Under the pieces are notes generated by a model. The model saw only the letters and a program-made list of their open reading frames with translations. It did not search any database and was not told the origin of the DNA. The translations under genes and the position numbers were made by a program. A stretch of 64,000 nt of DNA from Durusdinium trenchii (Eukaryota > Sar > Dinophyceae > Suessiales > Symbiodiniaceae): NCBI GenBank assembly GCA_963970005.1, contig CAXAMN010021596.1:509709-573708 (forward strand). Direction: 5' to 3'. Shown piece after piece: positions 42,613 through 54,619 of this stretch (the stretch's first letter is position 1; every line of letters begins with the position of its first letter).

Positions 42613-43856
42613 AAAGAGTGTCAAGAGAGAGTGTCAAGCAAGAGTGTCCAGCAAGAGTGTCTAGCAGAGTGTCAAGCAAGAGTGTCCAGCAAGAGTGTCA
42701 AGCAAGAGTGTCAAGCAAGAGCGTCAAGAGAAAGTGTCAAGAAAGATTGTCTAGCAAAGAGTGTCAAGAAAGAGTGTCAAGCAAGAGTGTCGTGTCAAGA
42801 GTGTCGTGTCAAGAGTGTCCTGCAAGAGTGTGAAGCAAGAGTGCCCACCAAAAATGTCAAGCAAGAGTGTCAAGAAAGATTGTCTAGCAAAGAGTGTCAG
42901 GAAAGAGTGTGTAGCAAGAGTGTCAAGCAAGAGTGTCCTGTCAAGGGTGTCCAGCAAGAGTGTCTAGCAGAGTGTCAAGCAAAGAGTGTCAAGAAAGCAA
43001 AGAGTGTCAAGAAAGAGTGTCACGCAAGAGTGTCCAGCAAGAATGTCTAGCAAAGTGTGTCCAGCAAGAGTGTCCAGCAAACGTGTCAAGCAAGAGTGTC
43101 AAGATAGAGTGTCAAGCAAGAGTGTCCAGCAAGAGTGTTTAGCAGAGTGTCAAGCAAGAGTGTCCAGCAAGAGTGTAAGCAAGAGTGCCAAGAGAAAGTG
43201 TCAAGAAAGATTGTCTAGCAAAGAGTGTCAAGGAAGAGTGTCTAGCAAAGAGTGTCAAGCAAGAGTGTGAAGCAAGAATGTTTAGCAAAGAGTGCCTAGC
43301 AAGAGTGCCCAGCAAACGTGTCAAGCAAGAGTGTCTAGCAAAGAGTGCCCAGCAAACGTGTCAAGCAAGAGTGTCTAGCAAAGAGGGTCACGATAGAGTG
43401 TCTAGCAAAGAGTGCCAAGAAAGAGTGTCAAGCAAGAGTGTCCAGCGCGAATGTCTAGCAAAGAGTGTCCAGCAAGAGTGTCCCGCAAAGAGTGTCAGGC
43501 AAGAGTGTCAAAAAAGAGTGTCAAGAAAGATTGTCTAGCAAAGAGTGTCAAGAGAGAGTGTCAAGCAAGAGTGTCCAGCAAGAGTGTCTAGCAGAGTGTC
43601 AAGCAAGAGTGTCAAGCAAGAGTGTAAGCAAGATTGTCAAGCAAGAAGTGTCAAGAAAGATTGTCTAGCAAAGAGTGTCAAGAAAGAGTGTCAAGCAAGA
43701 GTGTCGTGTCAAGAGTGTCCAGCAAGATTGTGAAGCAAGAGTGTCCAGCAAGAGTGTCAAGCAAGAGTGTCAAGAACAAGTGTCAAGAAAGATTGTCTAG
43801 CACAGAGTGTCAAGAACAAGTTTCGAGCAACACATAGCAAGACTGTTTAGCAAGAG
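42613..43856 (+). repeat. long array of a 12-13 bp unit, AAGAGTGTC(A/C)AGC
   Basis: About 95 units over 1.24 kb, with variants CTAGCAAAGAGTGTC and AAGAAAGATTGTC forming a higher-order pattern. Apparent proteins such as QECQARVSSKSVKQ in all frames are translations of the repeat. Confidence 0.95.
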
Positions 43857-43950
43857 AAAGTCTCGTGGAAAATGCTCGTTTCTGGAAACTTTGATTGTCG
43901 CTTCTGGTGAAAGTCTCGTGAAACATGCTTGCTGCAGCTTTGGATGCGCT
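43857..43950 (+). repeat. diverged copies of the ~55-bp unit on the far side of the array
   Basis: GAAAGTCTCGTGGAAAATGC and GAAAGTCTCGTGAAACATGC resemble the AAGTCTCGTACGAAA(A/C)GCTCG units that precede the array, so the 12-13 bp array sits between two stretches of the same older repeat. Confidence 0.6.
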
Positions 43951-46850
43951 GGCGCTGCTTCTGCTGATGACTTTGCGAGTCATCCACAGAAAAGGTTTTG
44001 ATTGATACACTTTTGTGCCTTTGCATTCTCCTCTATACATGAGTGACTGCATTCGGGTTCGTGGGTTCTATCAGTTTTATATTTTTTCGTTCGTCAACAT
44101 GACAACATGTACTTTATGTTTGTGTATATAAGTATAGCAATAGATACAGTACACAGAAGCTCTGTACATATTTATACTCCAGACCTTTGCCCCCGGCTGG
44201 TGCTTCCACAGAGTGCGGCAGCCCAACCTTCGGCACTTGTGAATTCTCTTCCTCTGGAACTTATTTGGCGAACTTGTTAGTTCTTGATCAGAATGCATCA
44301 ATCATAGCCAACGTCCGATTCTCTCTTGGCACGTCGCAACAACAACAGCAGCAGCATTGAAGGATATGATAGGACCGATAATTAGGGAGTGGGAAGCTAG
44401 CTCAGACTGATTTACTTTGGCAAAAGGCATTGCATGACGACAAGTTACTGAGAGACAATCTTTTGCAGAGCTGCGTTTGGTAGTTTGTCCATGCGAAAAT
44501 CTTGGAAGGCTGGTGTCAGAACTTTCAGCTTGTCAAGAGATACAAACACATTTGGCGCAACTCAGACAGGATGGGTGCTAAGTGCTGCACTGAAAGGAAA
44601 CCCCGTCCCAGAGGATGGGATGACAAGCCGTGGTGTGCTCAGGCAAACAAATAGTCACGACAACTGAGCTGGAGCGCCGAAGGGGCGACTCAGGTTTCCA
44701 AGCAAGATGACGACGAGTGAGGCTCCAAGAGCAGGACTTCGACAAATCGCAGATGGACCCAAGCACCTCATTTGTATCAACTTGTCAGCTTCTTAGGTTT
44801 GCGCCATGCTTGGGCCGAAGGCCTTTCCTGCAATGGGTTGAACACTTGCAGCCTGATACTGTAGAGACCATCTCATCGCATTGAGTTGATGTTGTGTGGT
44901 TTACCTCCAACCCGTTGCCATCCTTTGAATATTGATCCTCTCTCAGGCCTCAGTGGCTGCATTCTGTATGAGGTCTTTCTGGAGAAGGAGGATCCTAGCT
45001 GTCTTGGGAAATCTCGGGAACCTGAAAGCTTCGGGATACCTTGACAGTGTCGTGAGGATGAACCAATTGGTTTCGAACTTGAGACCGATACGTCCGCGTT
45101 GACAGTGAAGGCCGATGGTTGCAACATTTGGGACAGAAAGGGGGGAACACACTTTAGTTGAACGACGTTGGCACTTGCATGCCTTGTGATGCAGGCTGTC
45201 ACGCCAGATGGACTTCTTGACAGGCCGGCACCCACAGGAGCACATGTTTTCTTTTGTCTTTTCATCGCTCAAAGTCCTGCAGGTATTGCAAACAAGAGGA
45301 TGAGTTTGTGTGCCCAGGCAAAGCTGGTCTATGTTGATTATTGTTGATTCATGTTTGTCATGTTTGTTCTTTATGATTAGCAAGTTGCAATCGTCTTCCT
45401 ACAAGGCGATAGGATCTACTCGGTGAATGACTTCACAGCTCCTTTGCATGCAGCCTTCAGTGCAACCATATAGTTTTAGTTGGCCTGCCGCGCGTAGACG
45501 GTCCCAAACGTTCTTCAACAAACAAAAAATGGTCCCGAAACCTCACGACCGTCGACAAGCGGTGGACCATGTAGTTTACTGTACTTTGTGGACGCCAGCA
45601 GAGGCCAGCAAGGCGACATCAAATAGCTGTATTCAACCTTGTGTGAAGGACCATGAACTTCATGATGGGTAGATTAGATTCTAAGTTGCATCCGTGCACG
45701 TCGCTGCCTTGGCAAAGGTGTATATATATATATAATCTTGCTTCAACTCCAAATTGGTCCAAAGGCATGCCACTCCACGTGTGTAAGCTGTTTCAAGTGG
45801 CCGTTTTGTGTTCGGAAGGCTCTCAAAAGATCTTCCCCACTGATCGTATTCTTCGCCCAAGCTAAGCTGGACATCGTAGTCAGAGTTTCATGTCGGACTG
45901 TTGATAGATAGTAACTACAATGCTTCATCGTTGATATGGCTTTGCCCAACACGATCCAACACGTATTTAACGGAAAATAGATTGGGCGTCCGGGCATAAT
46001 ATATTTCCAGCACCAACTACTCTCAGATAGATTAGTCGCATCGGTTTGCACTGAATGTTGCCGTTACTTGCGTCGAAAGGTCTTCGGGAAGTCGCATCGG
46101 TTTCATGATTCCATGGGGTTTTATAATGCTTTGAGAACATGCGACATACAAATGATCTAGCTATTCCCTTGTTTTACGATGACTTTCACATGGGCTCTTT
46201 CAATGCACCAAAACATTCTTCAAACACTAAAGCGCCTTGGAAACAGGAACCTGATGTGACCCTGATGTGACCCGGTCGCATCGGGCCCCCCCTTGCAGAT
46301 TAACAGTTTTCCAGTCACCTGATGTGACTAATATTGATGACAGTACCAAATGTGCTCAGAAGAGGGAAGCTGGCGATGCAAGTTATGTCGATGTTCCTTC
46401 AAGCCAAACGTATTTTTGTTGACACCAAGCAAACACATCATCGATATCACACAGGCGATGCAAGCGATGCATCATAAGCCACCATTTTGTACTCAGCTTC
46501 ACTATCATGTCACGACCCTTGTAATGTAAGCAGTTGCTAAGTTGCGGTGGTGCTCGTCAAGTTGATCGTTACTGATGCAAGATTTGGTGCATCACATTCG
46601 CAAACGAGACATGATTTCTATATATTATATACTATTGCTATGTTTATTACTATTGTTATTATTTATTGTTATTACTATTATTGTTATTGTTACTATATAT
46701 TTCCTGAGAGATTTTCTGGCCTCAGTTTTCTTTGAATTGCACTTGCATGAGGTCTCCGAGAATCTACATTTAGTACTACTCACCTACTCACTACTCATCT
46801 CTCGCTGACTGATCGAGCCAAGGACAAATCAGATATGATGCGCCAATTGA
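43951..46850. other. no recognisable gene
   Basis: Scattered short frames on both strands. A TA tract lies at 45719-45733 and a TATTGTTATTATT-type tract at 46615-46700. A Cys-rich minus frame at 44943-45383 is discussed under rejected items. Confidence 0.35.
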
Positions 46851-46855
46851 AGGAG

Positions 46856-47057
46856 TGGCTTGCCGTTGTCCAGCATTGTCGAAGTACAGACCAGTAGAAC
46901 TCCCCAACAGGGGTCGAGGCTCAAAGAAACACATCTCACACAAGACACTCAGGCAGCAGAAGCTGGAGATTGTGTTCTCAAAGCTTATCATTGTAGCTTG
47001 CCTGATGACACCTATAGTTCAATTTACTGACACTGAGTTGCTTCTGATCATTTGAAG
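46856..47057 (+). CDS. candidate exon, basic
   Basis: Reads CPALSKYRPVELPNRGRGSK and HKTLRQQKLEIVFSKL before a hydrophobic end. It looks protein-like but has no recognised domain, and its borders are unknown. Confidence 0.22.
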
Positions 47058-47407
47058 ATTTGTAAGGAAGTCAAAATCTTGAAACGTCCTGGAAAGAAGT
47101 TGGGCGCTGCTACGGATCCGAAGACATTCGTATCTCGGCCGTCTCGGCTGAGCTTCTCTTCGAACATTTTATGCACATATCTAACTCTATCTATATCATA
47201 ATTGTTGTTCATTAGTTTCTTGAACATTGTACTCTTTGACAACTGTCTTTAGTTCGAGCAGAGTTGAGCCGAGACGATCCTGAAGATTGCAGAAGAAAGC
47301 CTCATTGATGATTGGAACAAGCAGTACCCGAAGGCTGACTTTCTTTAGTACTGAACAAGAAGCCACTCCTGGACATGTCTATCAGCTATCATCTTAGCTG
47401 ATTATAG

Positions 47408-47668
47408 GACCGGATATGCATCGGTGACACTGTGCTGGCTGTCAATGGTGTGGTTGACAAGGACAAGGCAGAAAGCATATCCAAGCCTCATGTAAGCATG
47501 GAGTCCTTGACAGTCATCGATAGATCTCTTTGTAAATGGTTTGCCTTCGAGGCCGTTCAAGAGATAGCCTCCAAAGAAGAGCTATTGCTGTTACTTGGCG
47601 AGCAAAGTAGAGAAAACAGACTCGAGGAGAGGGTCCTGAGAGGACCAAAGAGATCCAAGAGATTCTAA
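47408..47668 (+). CDS. exon encoding part of a PDZ-like domain
   Basis: After GCTGATTATAG at 47397-47407 the frame reads DRICIGDTVLAVNGVVDKDK and then SMESLTVIDRS. Gly-Asp-x-(V/I)-(L/V)-x-V-N-G is the hallmark of the PDZ core, and the closing strand L-x-V-I-x-R fits. PDZ domains bind C-terminal peptides and scaffold signalling complexes. The carboxylate-binding loop would be in an upstream exon not identified. The frame continues into a charged helical stretch to 47668, which may be intron. Confidence 0.5.
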   Translation, partial: DRICIGDTVLAVNGVVDKDKAESISKPHVSMESLTVIDRSLCKWFAFEAVQEIASKEELLLLLGEQSRENRLEERVLRGPKRSKRF

Positions 47669-48883
47669 GAGTGTAAAGGGATCAGAAAGAGATCGGCATT
47701 CCTTTTGTCGTGAGGCGAATGGTGCGTGGTCCACGCCGAGAGATGGAGGCGGGATGTTAGTCAAAGTTGGTGGCTTTCAACACGTCTTTGGCATCGTTTG
47801 CTGCAGGGGGTCAAAGACACAAAATCAACTGCAATGTCCCTAGAGCCCTGCGGGAGACTCCGGATTTGCAAGTTTGCTCACTTTGTACAGAGGATGGGAA
47901 AGGAAAACCACCAGCACCTGAAAAGTGGCGCACTTAGCCAGAACGCAATTCCTAACATAATGGGAGAGGAAGGCTGATGAATTTTGTTGCCAAGGCCGAC
48001 CTTGAAAATGTAACACTTGGACCGAAGGGGACGAAAGGAACGAACAGAATCAGGAATTGGATGGATTCGGCTTTGATGTTTTGTGATGTACTTGCAGCTT
48101 TGTTTCTTTGGTTTGGCCTAATTTTGCATAATCTTGCAAGACTTCAACCAGGAATTCCAGCAAGATTTGAAGAGCTCTGAGAGAAGAAAGCTAACCCGAA
48201 CACGTTCGACATGAAGGTCCTGCATCGATTCCGCTGGGCACACGCTGTGAATAAGTGAATCTTTACATGGAGGTTCGGTGAGGTTCGAACGATTCGATGG
48301 CGGACAAAATGGCCTAGTGGTGGTTGCAAAACGTATGCAAGGTTGAGCTGGAGACATGTTTATACAATTGTTATCAACCATGAAACATGGGAAAGGCTAC
48401 AGAGGGTGACCTTTGGCAACTTGCACCTGCATGGCAAACCATGCTTTCCTGAAATACTCTCAAGCACGAATTCAGAGTGGCCAAAAGGGCCCCCCACCTT
48501 GGAAAGCTGCGCACCTTGCCGCAGTGAGAGGTTGTTTCACAAAATAAAGATGAGCAAGAGACACGCTGCACGACGAGCAAGCAACGCAAAACATTTGCAA
48601 CGACTGCATGTCAAGACCATTCTCATCCTTTCTCTGAAGTGTTCATTACTTGGGTATCGGTACCCAATGAAAGAACCACATTCAAGGCTTCTCAACAGCT
48701 CGTAAATGCAATGTAACAAACACAAGAGCAAATTGCAGCATAATGAGACATCAACATGTCATTTGAGTTTATCAAATCCAGACAGTTGCCGTTGGACAAA
48801 GTTGCCGATGAAGTGTCATGAAGCAGATCATGACACGTGGGCAGCGGCAACGACTGAGGTGTCATGCTGAGCAGACAAGACTC
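47669..48883. other. no convincing gene
   Basis: A few protein-like fragments occur (EKKANPNTFDMKVLHRFRW near 48180-48256), but stops interrupt them and no domain is recognised. Confidence 0.35.
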
Positions 48884-49107
48884 TGTACTGGCAATTGCCT
48901 AATATACTTTGTGATCCAACATACTGTCAACTTGAACATGCAGTTGTGGCCAACAAGAGCTGCAACGCGAAGCAGTTCAGGGATTTGATTCAGGACAGGC
49001 GGCGCGTCAACCAGTACCACTTGCCAGGACAGCCCATGACACACTCAGGCCTGACTCTTCTGGAGCTTCTCAAAGAGTTCGGCTTTTGGCTTGTTGTGCT
49101 GAAGTGA
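48884..49107 (+). CDS. candidate exon, function unknown
   Basis: Open frame containing LPNILCDPTYCQLEHAVVAN, then CNAKQFRDLIQDRRRVNQYH and LTLLELLKEFGFWLVVLK to a TGA. Sequence is balanced and protein-like. No family recognised. Confidence 0.3.
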
Positions 49108-51414
49108 CTCTTTTTTGGATTTGATTCTGCCCGTTGTGTGGCGTTTGTGTTCAGGCAGAGCGGCACCAGGGACACCTCTAATGGACGGGACTTCAGTGAA
49201 TTACCGTTCAGCTTGGTGTTGATTTCACATGATTTTACCACCACAATCTGTTTTTGGTGCTTGTGGAGGACGGGCGTACCGTCTCAAAGTCCATGAAGAT
49301 GAGCTCTAAGATGACGAGTGGTCTGACGAGAACGCAGCAGCGGCGCCTGCCTCAACGCGAGCCTGAGACACCTCAGTGGCCACCTATTGGCCTAGTGCAC
49401 ACACCTCATGGGTTTGCATAGTAAGCTTTGGGGGAACTGGCAAACCATTATGACGAACAAACAACATATGTATATATATACACTGTATACTAGAAACAAG
49501 ACAAAAGCAAGGAAAAAGCAGCTAAGGCCAATGCCATTAATAAGATTCTATCAGGGCCCCCTTAATAGGAGCCCCATACAAAAATGATCTAAAATTGCCC
49601 TTGCCTTCTTTCTTTGATTGATTCATACTGTTTTCTTCAAAAGAGTCTAAAATATATGTCGACATGTGTCGAGACAGACCTCAACTCAGACTCACTATTC
49701 CGGAGAATGTAATCCTCCACTGATATCCATCCGCTGTTATGTCAGAACTGTGTTTGCAGCATGCACTTTGAAACAAATTATCAGCCTCTTCTTTTTTAGC
49801 TATACAACTTTGGAACTGCTGAGGATCCTTTCAAGTTCAGAGCTCAGACTGCAATGTAAGTGTGACTTAGCTCTTTGGCCTGTAGCCGCTAGCACGCACA
49901 TGCTTAAGTGTAATTTTTCACGGACCCATGCCCTCTGACTCCAAACAATGCAACAACATTGTGAATACTCTTGACAAGACTGTACAGCGACAATAAAAGT
50001 CAACCTGTCACGCACTTTAGATGTGAAACGTTTCTTTTGGTCCTGAACTTCATGGTCACACTTATATATCTACAAAAGTGTGATCATTTTGTGCAATATT
50101 GTTGGCGTACCTAAAGCAGGGGTCTATGTTGTGCAAGACCAGTGTCCGTTTCTCGGCATTGGAGGTTCGTTCGTTGTTTTTTGCAGACAAGTAGCATCGT
50201 TGTGACACACTTGTGTTCTTCAGATCTCTGAAAAAGACTCACTTGTTGAAACTGGATCTATAGATAGACTCTTCTTATCCATCCCATCCAAACCAACACC
50301 TCATGACATGTTAGTGCGCATGCATGTTGATTACTTATTGACTTTAAGGGCAGGTTTGGCAAGCAACCCACGAAATAGAAGCACATTGCAGCAAGAACAA
50401 GATACTGCATCATGTATGTGACCACTTGCTGAATCCTTGCATTTAGATGGCTCCCGCTATTTGGAGCTTGAGGAGCAGGAGGAGGACGTCTGAAAAAATT
50501 ACAGTATCACAGATGTCTTTGGCTCATAGATGCTCATAGTTTGGCCACCCATTGCCTTTGAGGAACTGGAGGCATCGCGGCGAAAAGATGTGAAGTCTTT
50601 GAGTGCAGAAGATGAGGAGGGAATGGCTGTAGTCAGAAAAGGAACGCATTGAATCTTGTTACTAGTAGCTTCTTGTTGGCCTCCAACCTAATAGCGATGG
50701 CCTCCAACCTAGTATATAGCTTCTTATTATTTGGAAGGAAAAGAGTTTGGACCGAAATTCAGACAGTATTGGCTCACTTTATCCGATGAGAGATGTGACA
50801 GGCACTTTTGGACGACCTGTTTATTCAAGCTCAACAGGCTGGGCAGTGTAGCGTAGCATCCTGAAGCTTGTTCCATAATGTTCCATACATGTCAGAAATG
50901 TGCCACGAGGATTGGCAATTTGGTGAATCGGTGTGCTGCCAGGAGAGCATGCGAGACCTCATGGTTTGCTGGCGGATTTGGTTGAGAAGTTGAGACTCTA
51001 CACACTGACTTTGCTCATACTTTGCTCATGGTTGATACATCCCTTTGTCCTTCCACATCCAATTTGCTCCAATGCAGCTTAGGCATTCATTGAAGTGACT
51101 GTTCTGATATCTCCTGACCAAGCCCTTGGCAAGAGACTTACCACTTGCCCGCAAAGATAGCAAAGAAGGAGAAGAAGGAGGCTTAAGGCTTAAGAATCCC
51201 ATTGAAGTTCCCGCTCCATAACCTAGGTTTGCACTTGGATGGCGTGCCAGCTGACATCTCAGTTTTTGATTACCATGATTGTTTGCTGTCCTAGTACTAT
51301 CCACTCTGTCCTTCCTGTGTTCTGAGGTTACCGCAGCAGCTGCGTGGGAAATCCCATTGTCGACTCAGGTGTGCAACAATACGAAAGTCTTCAGTCTCCA
51401 GTGTTTGTCACAGG
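49108..51414. other. no recognisable gene; one dispersed repeat copy
   Basis: Nothing beyond the repeat at 50655-50722 and a TATATATA run near 49470. Confidence 0.4.
50655..50722 (+). repeat. dispersed repeat joining both motifs of the family
   Basis: TTACTAGTAGCTTCTTGTT is followed directly by GGCCTCCAACCTAATAGCGA, a second GGCCTCCAACCTAGTATA and another AGCTTCTTATT, showing that the two motif types belong to one repeat. Confidence 0.85.
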
Positions 51415-51554
51415 TGACGAAGATAGAGCCGCATGGGCTCTTGCAAATCTGGTCCCAGCCAGATCAGGCTCCCCTTGGCGATTCTGGAGCATTTGTTGAA
51501 GATGATGTCGAAAGTGAAACTGAACCAATACTCAGAGCGGTCTTTGGTTTTTGA
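51415..51554 (+). CDS. candidate acidic exon
   Basis: After TTTGTCACAG the frame reads VTKIEPHGLLQIWSQPDQAP and an acidic end (GAFVEDDVESETEPILRAVF) to TGA. Function unknown; the minus strand is also open. Confidence 0.25.
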
Positions 51555-51984
51555 AATTTTGACACATGTCAGTAGCTCAAGATTTCTGAATGTGCCTTTG
51601 GAATGCAGTTGGTCGTTGACGAAAACGCATCCCTGCGACTTGCGCGGGCAATTACCTTGGCTGATGCAGTGCGACAGAAGCGATGTGAGGAGTGATGTGA
51701 GCTTGCAAGCCTGTTCGCTCTCCATGGCTCTCCCTATCTCAGGTTGATGGAAGGGAGGGGCTCGATGGAGTGAGCTACTTGAAGAGCATCTTCCAGACCT
51801 ACAAAATGCGCCAGACAGGCCTTGCTTGTTAGTCTTGGACCAGAAGATCGAACACACAATGCTGCAAACACAATCCTTCAAATGACATTATAGATCGATA
51901 CGGATACCATCACATGGAGAAAACAATGTTCAAAAGAAAGAAAGTGAGCTGAGGTCAGGAGGTCATCACAGATTTTGTCCTCTG

Positions 51985-52001
51985 AGCCATTTTGGCTCAA
52001 G
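51985..52001 (+). other. relic of the dinoflagellate trans-spliced leader
   Basis: AGCCATTTTGGCTCAAG is an exact 17-nt match to the 3' part of the conserved 22-nt dinoflagellate spliced leader. It is followed by ATTTGAAG rather than a GT donor, so it is not a spliced-leader RNA gene but a copy of a mature mRNA 5' end. It lies 31 nt before the ATG of the retroelement gag-like frame. Confidence 0.85.
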
Positions 52002-52032
52002 ATTTGAAGAGGGGCGTGATCCGGTTTCGAAC

Positions 52033-53466
52033 ATGGATGAGTTTGAAATCCTGCTGTGCATTGTCTGCCAAGGCGTTCCAAGATGGGTTCGGAGGCATTT
52101 CAGGTTGGAGCGTGCCGGTGGAAGCAATCATTACGGCGATGTGGTTCTGAGCATGGCGAGCAGCCCTTTACCTACGGACACCGAAATGGCCGGTCTCACC
52201 GACTTGACGGCCATTGTTAGACTCTAGATTCTAGACAGTGTGCCTTGGACGCTGCAGCTTGGCGGGAAGTCAATGCTGGCTTTGGCAATTTTCCCACGGC
52301 CCGATTGCTGGCTCATGCCCCTCCTGAAGGGATCGCCGCAGCTCTGGAACAAATGAACAAATGGAGATGGAAGGGTGGGGGCAGATGGCGCTCCATTGGA
52401 TTGGATCCTCCAACTAGGCCGTTGACAATGGTTGAGATGGTGCAAGCAGCTTTTCTTTGGCTTTGCAGAAAGTGTTTTGGGCTCGTGGACATTGACCTTT
52501 TAGCGCCAGGCGTTGTTGCAGGTTTGTCAGGTCCCAGTGCACCAGCAGCTGCAGTTGCACCTACACCAGTGGTCGTTGGTGGAGCCACGAAGCAGTTGGG
52601 AGTTCAGAAGGTGAAGGTATCTCAGATTACTGACTGGCTAGACGACGCGGAGTTGGAACTGGTGGGAAAAGCTGAGGTAGATGAAGCCTATGCTCAATAC
52701 AGGTTGGTCATGGCTGCAGGCCCTGTCAAGGAGACAGAGCCCACGGCTGAACAACGCTCACACCCTATGCGAGGAGGACGCAACGTCAGCTGAAAGCAAA
52801 AGGTTTTCTACTCCAGGATGAGGGAACTTGGAAGCAGACAGAAGTTGCTGGACAGCCCAATTTCTATGCGTGGACTGCATGTTGGGATGTCTATAGGACA
52901 AGTCTGTTGATGCTGAAGCATGATCCCTTGGCGCCTGGAGGAGACAAGAAGCCGCCGGTGATCACATGGGCTGCGCTTGATGAGTGTTTCAGGAACATTG
53001 CAACCCAGCTCAGGCGTTCATTTCGAGGCAGGGAGGACGCGCTACGAGCCAACAAGAGGCTGAAGGTTTGGATATGACAGGCGCTGAAAAGGATGCCTCT
53101 CGTGTGCCAAAGGGTGCCCATCGTCTGCCTGCTCAAGGTGACTCCAAGGCGGCCAAAAGTCGGAGAAGAGAAAGAGAGAAGCGGGAAGAAGACTGGAGGA
53201 AGAGTCGCGTTTTGCAACCCGTGAACGAGTATGAGTTTTTACAGCTGGCATGGCTCAGAGGGCAAAGGAAACATCCAGCCCGAGGAGTTCTTCGCGATGG
53301 GAATCAGATCTGTTACAAGTTTGCAAAGGGTCAACCAGGCGCACGCCAAGAGCCATGTGGTGATGATCGCGCCCATGTTTGTCAGTTATGCCTGGGACAG
53401 CGTCCAAATGTTCAGTGCTTGAAGGGCAAGAGTGGAGACAAGGGTGGGGATGGAAAAGGAAAGTGA
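52033..53466 (+). pseudogene. gag-like protein with a C-terminal Cys/His motif, frameshifted
   Basis: ATG 52033 opens MDEFEILLCIVCQGVPRWVR and ends LTDLTAIVRL at TAG near 52226. The next frame (52245-52793) has WREVNAGFGNFPTARLLAHA, NKWRWKGGGRWRSIGLDPPT, EMVQAAFLWLCRKCFGLVD and KVKVSQITDWLDDAELEL. A third frame to 53077 has YAWTACWDVYRTSLLMLKHD. A fourth to 53466 has QICYKFAKGQPGARQEPC and RAHVCQLCLGQRPNVQC, a Cys/His cluster resembling nucleic-acid binding knuckles of gag proteins. Together these are consecutive parts of one protein broken by indels. RNA binding and particle assembly are inferred roles. Confidence 0.62.
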
Positions 53467-54619
53467 CAGGAGGAGGAATCGGCGCATGACGTCACAGATT
53501 CTGGTGAGGAGCAAAAGGGTCTTGCACTGGAAAATCTGAAAGTTGCAGTTGAGTTTAAGAATGAACGCATCGATGTTTCAATGCAAGGTCAATGCAATCA
53601 GCTTATTTTCGCCGAATTCTTTCCCGGGATGTGAGGCTTCTCAGAAGCGATGTTCATGTCTGGCGGAAAGATCTCAATGCGTGCGACGTTGGACGGATAT
53701 GCTGGGGAGTGGAACATCCTGGATGAAGAGGACTACAAGGCCATCTATGCGCCACAGTGATTGATCACAGGCACTTTGTTTGGGCAGGCGCCGGTGTTGA
53801 GGAGTGACGAATACCCTGAAGGTTGCGGTGACCCAGAAGCTGAGCCAATCAGATGATCGCAAGAATGGTTGCGTTGTGATATGTTGTGATTATTGTTGCG
53901 TAGCAGAGGAGCAACGTGTTCGATTGAGAATTTTTGGGACTCATTATTGTGGTTGTTGAAAGTCATGCAAAGATTGGTGAAGTTGAGAGGCACAAAGTTG
54001 GTGTGTCTACATCAGTGTGTGTACATAGCTTCATCGAGAAAGCCCGCCAGAATCTTGACAACAGCGTGCTGGATAAAGTTGGTGAGAAGACTTTGCCATG
54101 AGGTCAGGCCATATTTGCACGCCGCTGTCCTGTCAGGAAAAGCCTGGGGTGGGATTACGTGGATGAGACGTGGGTTTGGAGAACGAGCTTGGCAGCGTGC
54201 GTGTGGACTATGCATTTCTTGCGCAAAGCCGCTCAGATGTTGGCTTGAGTCGAAGTTGGGCAAGCAATGGTCGCAACAGCGCGCGTACAAAGTATTGGAG
54301 AAACGTTTTGGTGAGGGCTGCCGTAGAATACAGCGACCGCAGGAAACCAGTGTCTCAACGCAAGCTGGCTGCAAAGAGAGACGAGAGCAAGAGAACAAGG
54401 CGGCAGTGGGTGGACTGCGACTGCGTAATCCCAGAGATTTCCAAAGATGATGAAGTCTGTGATGATCAGGAGAGATGTGCCAAGTGTTACAGGCGCTGTA
54501 AGGAGGGTGGGTTGTGGCAGGAATTCCATGATCCATCCTCTAAGGTTGGTGCTGGTCATGTAGAATGCATGACTCGTATCAGGCTTCTTTTGGTAGAGAC
54601 CCGATTCACCCACAATTGA
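53467..54619 (+). pseudogene. degenerate pol-like N-terminal region
   Basis: Frame 53893-54450 contains RGATCSIENFWDSLLWLLKV followed by more hydrophobic helix. Around 54145-54240 another frame reads LGWDYVDETWVWRTSLAACV. The S-I-E-N element followed by Trp recalls a conserved block in dinoflagellate retroelement polyproteins. Stops and shifts are frequent, and no catalytic domain can be named. Confidence 0.35.

Larger units (their letters stand above)
52033..54619 (+). mobile_element. second decayed retroelement (gag-like and N-terminal pol-like parts)
   Basis: A gag-like protein in at least four frame segments (52033-53466) is followed by a degenerate region with an S-I-E-N motif (53893 onward) and a basic stretch. 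No RT, integrase or terminal repeats remain in view. The class is not assigned; arrangement and motifs are of the type seen in dinoflagellate retrotransposon polyproteins. Confidence 0.6.

Noticed and set aside
42549..43837. Open frames such as the 165-codon one reading QECQARVSSKSV
   Set aside because: Pure translation of the 12-13 bp array; frames interchange as unit length varies.
44943..45383. Cys-rich minus-strand frame that could be a zinc-binding protein
   Set aside because: Cysteine spacing does not fit a known zinc finger and neither splice sites nor a downstream domain support it.
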